26,601 bases of DNA. Source: Clostridiales bacterium. GTDB taxonomy: Bacteria > Bacillota > Clostridia > Christensenellales > Aristaeellaceae. The notes beneath the pieces are model-generated. The model ran no database searches and had not been told where the DNA came from. It saw only the letters and a program-made list of their open reading frames with translations. Location of the stretch: positions 1 through 26,601 of the forward strand of contig SFET01000032.1 of assembly GCA_004557125.1 (NCBI GenBank). Reading direction: 5' to 3'. The translations under genes and the position numbers were made by a program. Positions 24,852-26,601 of this stretch are shown here, one piece after another; the stretch's first letter is position 1, and every line of letters begins with the position of its first letter.

Positions 24852-25808
24852 TTATGCCTCGCTGGACTCGATGGCCTTCTCGGTGATGTCCTCCGGCAGC
24901 TCAATGCCGAATCTTGCGAGCGCCTCGGAGTTGACGTAGATGCCGTACTCGGAGATGGTCTCATAGGGCATGTCGTAGGCGCTGGCCTCGCCGGTGAGCA
25001 CCTTCGCGGCCATCATGCCGGTCTGGCGGCCCAGCTGGATGTAATCGATGCCGGCGGATGCCACGCAGCCCAGCTTCACCTGCTCAACCTCGCTGCCGTA
25101 CACCGGAATGCCAGCCTCGTCGGTCTTTTCCAGCACGGAGGAGAGCACGCCCACCACGTTGTTGTCGGTCAGGTTGGAGAAGCAGTCCACGCCCTTGCCG
25201 ATCAGGGTGTCGGCGGCCTGGGTCACCTCGGACTGCGCGGTCACGCCCACGACCTCAATGGCGAAGCCGTACTCGGGGCCCTTCTCCTGATACTCGGCGA
25301 TGGCGGATACGGAGTTGGGTTCGCTGGTGGTGTAGATGATGCCGATGGTGTCGGCGTCGGGCTGCAGCTTGCGGATCAGATCCAGCTGGGCCTCGACGGG
25401 CAGCTTGTCGCTGGTGCCGGTCACGTTGCCGTCCACCAGGCCGGCCTCCACGGGGTCGGTGATGGCGGTGAAGATCACCGGGATGTCCTTGTCCTCGGCG
25501 GCGGCGTAGCAGGCCGTTGCGGAGGGCGTAGCGATGGCGCACATGATGGCCACGTTCAGCGCGGAGAAGTTCTGGGCAATCTGCGAGGCGATGGCGTTGT
25601 CAAAGCCTGCGTTCTCATACTTGATCTCGAAGTCCTCGTTCTCCACCAAACCTGCGTCCAGCAGGCCCTGGATGAAGCCCTCGCGGCAGTTGTCCAGGGA
25701 GCCGTGCTCACCGTACTGGTTGATGCCGATCACGGGAGCGGCGAGTGCGGAGGCGGTCAGGGTCAGGATCATTGCGGCGGCGACGATGATGGAAATCAGC
25801 TTTTTCAT
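24852..25808 (-). CDS. trpX: ABC transporter substrate-binding protein, TrpX type
   Basis: A 318-residue solute-binding protein of the ABC_sub_bind/COG2984 type. It has a signal peptide MKKLISIIVAAAMILTLTAS followed by ALA-AP, then IGINQYGEHGSLDNCREGF, TPSATACYAAAEDKDIPVIF and TAITDPVEAGLV, as in the TrpX/YtfQ-like group. No lipobox Cys is seen. The T-box upstream reads UGG, so the ligand is predicted to be tryptophan. The start at 25808 is chosen for its signal peptide and AAGGAG. The same frame is open to an ATG at 25913, also with a strong Shine-Dalgarno, giving a possible 35-residue extension. Confidence 0.92.
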   Translation of the reverse strand: MKKLISIIVAAAMILTLTASALAAPVIGINQYGEHGSLDNCREGFIQGLLDAGLVENEDFEIKYENAGFDNAIASQIAQNFSALNVAIMCAIATPSATACYAAAEDKDIPVIFTAITDPVEAGLVDGNVTGTSDKLPVEAQLDLIRKLQPDADTIGIIYTTSEPNSVSAIAEYQEKGPEYGFAIEVVGVTAQSEVTQAADTLIGKGVDCFSNLTDNNVVGVLSSVLEKTDEAGIPVYGSEVEQVKLGCVASAGIDYIQLGRQTGMMAAKVLTGEASAYDMPYETISEYGIYVNSEALARFGIELPEDITEKAIESSEA

Positions 25809-25947
25809 GGTTCTATCTCCTTCTATTATATGTAGATGATGTTTGTATCTGCCTGTGTTTGTTTCTGTCGAAGCGCGCGTGCAGCGCCGCCATCGAAAGT
25901 CCAGACGGTCCATTGCTGTTTCCTCCCTTCAATGGGATTTGGATAAA

Positions 25948-25990
25948 GAAAAAAACCCGCCCCAACACGATCTGTGTCTGTTGGGACAGG
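25948..25990 (-). terminator. T-box terminator
   Basis: 12-bp stem CCTGTCCCAACA / TGTTGGGGCGGG (with G-U pairs) followed by TTTTTTT. Its 5' arm overlaps the antiterminator, making the two structures mutually exclusive. Confidence 0.92.
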
Positions 25991-26240
25991 CTGTATACCT
26001 GCGGTGCCACCCAAGTTGATGCATTTGCATCCGCTCGAATCTCATACCATCATATGAGCCGCCTGGATAACGGGCGCGGATCCCGTCGGTTGCTACTCGC
26101 CTGTCGGCTTTCGACCGCCCTCGTAAGTCCATTCATACGGGCTCGGCTGCCGCAATCCCACCGCCTGCGGCTCTCTTGGAGCGTTGCTTGCCGTACTACT
26201 ACTCTTACTCACCGGTTTGTTGGGGTGATTTTCTCTTGTT
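25948..26240 (-). ncRNA. T-box riboswitch, Trp specifier (UGG)
   Basis: The leader has all core T-box parts on the minus strand. The specifier loop is AGTAGTA (26203-26197) opposite GAATGGA (26134-26128), flanked by GTAAG/CTTAC and GTACGG/CCGTAT helices; the specifier TGG is at 26131-26129. AGAGAG and GGTGGGA mark the apical AG-bulge and distal loop. The antiterminator is TTGGG/CCCAA and GCAGG/CCTGT around the bulge TGGCACC (26009-26003). UGGC would pair with GCCA, matching a G73 discriminator as in bacterial tRNA-Trp. A terminator completes it. Uncharged tRNA-Trp should turn the transporter on. Confidence 0.95.
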
Positions 26241-26246
26241 GGGAAG

Positions 26247-26275
26247 ATTATAACTTCGAAAAATCCATTTGTCAA
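26247..26275 (-). promoter_or_regulatory. Consensus promoter of T-box-trpXYZ
   Basis: Minus-strand TTGACA (26275-26270), 17 bases, TATAAT (26252-26247). Both hexamers are perfect. Confidence 0.92.
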
Positions 26276-26466
26276 GCCCCAGTTTTAAATTTTTTTCTCC
26301 GGAAAAGGTCGAAAAAGTGGGGCGAATGATTTTCTCCAGAATATGGAATTGTTCGGAGATTTATGGGTATTGCGAAAGTGTGACGAATGCATTGTTCGGG
26401 TATTACTTTTCAAAATGACAGAAATCCCCAAAATGCGTTATATCCGCATAAAGTTGAAAAAAACGC

Positions 26467-26495
26467 TTGACAAAACCTGACCCGCTTGCTATAAT
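26467..26495 (+). promoter_or_regulatory. Strong promoter, probably of an rRNA operon
   Basis: TTGACA (26467-26472), 17 bases, TATAAT (26490-26495), preceded by an A-rich UP-like stretch. A weaker possible upstream promoter (ATGACA, 18 bases, TATATC at 26439-26444) would form the tandem pair common for rrn operons. The 26276-26438 stretch holds no gene I can support. Confidence 0.85.
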
Positions 26496-26501
26496 AATCA
26501 A

Positions 26502-26601
26502 CGTTGTCGCGAGAACAGCGGTTCAAAACGACGACAGCGATCCTTGAAAACGATACAGCGAAGTAAATCAAGATAGTAAACAGTCAGATTTCGGAGAGTT
26601 A
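26502..26601 (+). other. Probable pre-16S rRNA leader reaching the 16S start
   Basis: The untranslated leader contains CCTTGAAAACGATACAGCG, typical of clostridial pre-rRNA leaders, and ends CGGAGAGTT, which matches the usual 16S 5' end, although the final base A deviates from the common GAGAGTTTGAT. The window ends here, so the rRNA itself is not seen. Confidence 0.55.

Noticed and set aside
25820..25913. Independent Trp leader peptide
   Set aside because: The frame has no stop before trpX and fuses with it, so a classic attenuation leader peptide is not supported; the T-box explains regulation.
25991..26240. Possible tRNA or protein-coding gene in the region of small ORFs
   Set aside because: All structure is accounted for by the T-box specifier, antiterminator and terminator; no tRNA cloverleaf was found.

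Overview
The window is GC-rich chromosomal DNA from a spore-forming Bacillota, most likely a gut-type member of Clostridia. The evidence is Ffh/rpsP/khpA, pta-ackA-yceD-rpmF, SpoIIP, SigI/RsgI, a T-box leader, strong Shine-Dalgarno sequences and consensus TTGACA-N17-TATAAT promoters. No phage, transposase, integrase, CRISPR or tRNA gene was seen. The left edge cuts a class II aldolase gene, and the right edge lies in the promoter and leader of what looks like an rRNA operon.

Left part, plus strand (1-11713). The 3' part of fba ends at a terminator. An SRP/ribosome operon follows (ylxM-ffh-rpsP-khpA), then a monocistronic 2[4Fe-4S] ferredoxin. Next is a tight four-gene operon: alpha/beta hydrolase, MBL-fold hydrolase, TfoX-N protein and AlkD-like DNA alkylation repair protein. 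A small unknown ORF, prfC (RF3), a hairpin-filled spacer, typA/bipA and recF complete this part.

Middle part (11714-20608). A minus-strand pair encodes a DUF1614 membrane protein and SpoIIP. A divergent plus-strand orphan gene has two possible SseB-like halves. A minus-strand block carries a LacI-family regulator, pta, ackA, yceD and rpmF. A GNAT acetyltransferase gene is divergent from lacI.

Right part, minus strand (20643-26280). An alternative sigma factor SigI is translationally coupled to a short RsgI-like anti-sigma factor. Its predicted external tail is an Asp-rich stretch followed by zinc-knuckle-like motifs. Immediately upstream is a secreted protein with two C-x2-C-x4-H-x4-C motifs of the same kind. 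Its gene is preceded by an A/T tract, ACCCCC and CGAA, resembling described SigI promoter elements. I read these three genes as a possible undescribed envelope-sensing module and consider it the most interesting object in the window. Further upstream is a trpXYZ-type ABC transporter under a T-box leader whose specifier reads UGG (Trp).

Other structure: clusters of short perfect hairpins fill several intergenic spaces (8471-8681, 11776-11944, 22897-23093), a hairpin masks the sigI Shine-Dalgarno, and a perfect palindrome separates trpX from trpY. All assignments come from reading the sequence; no database search was run.
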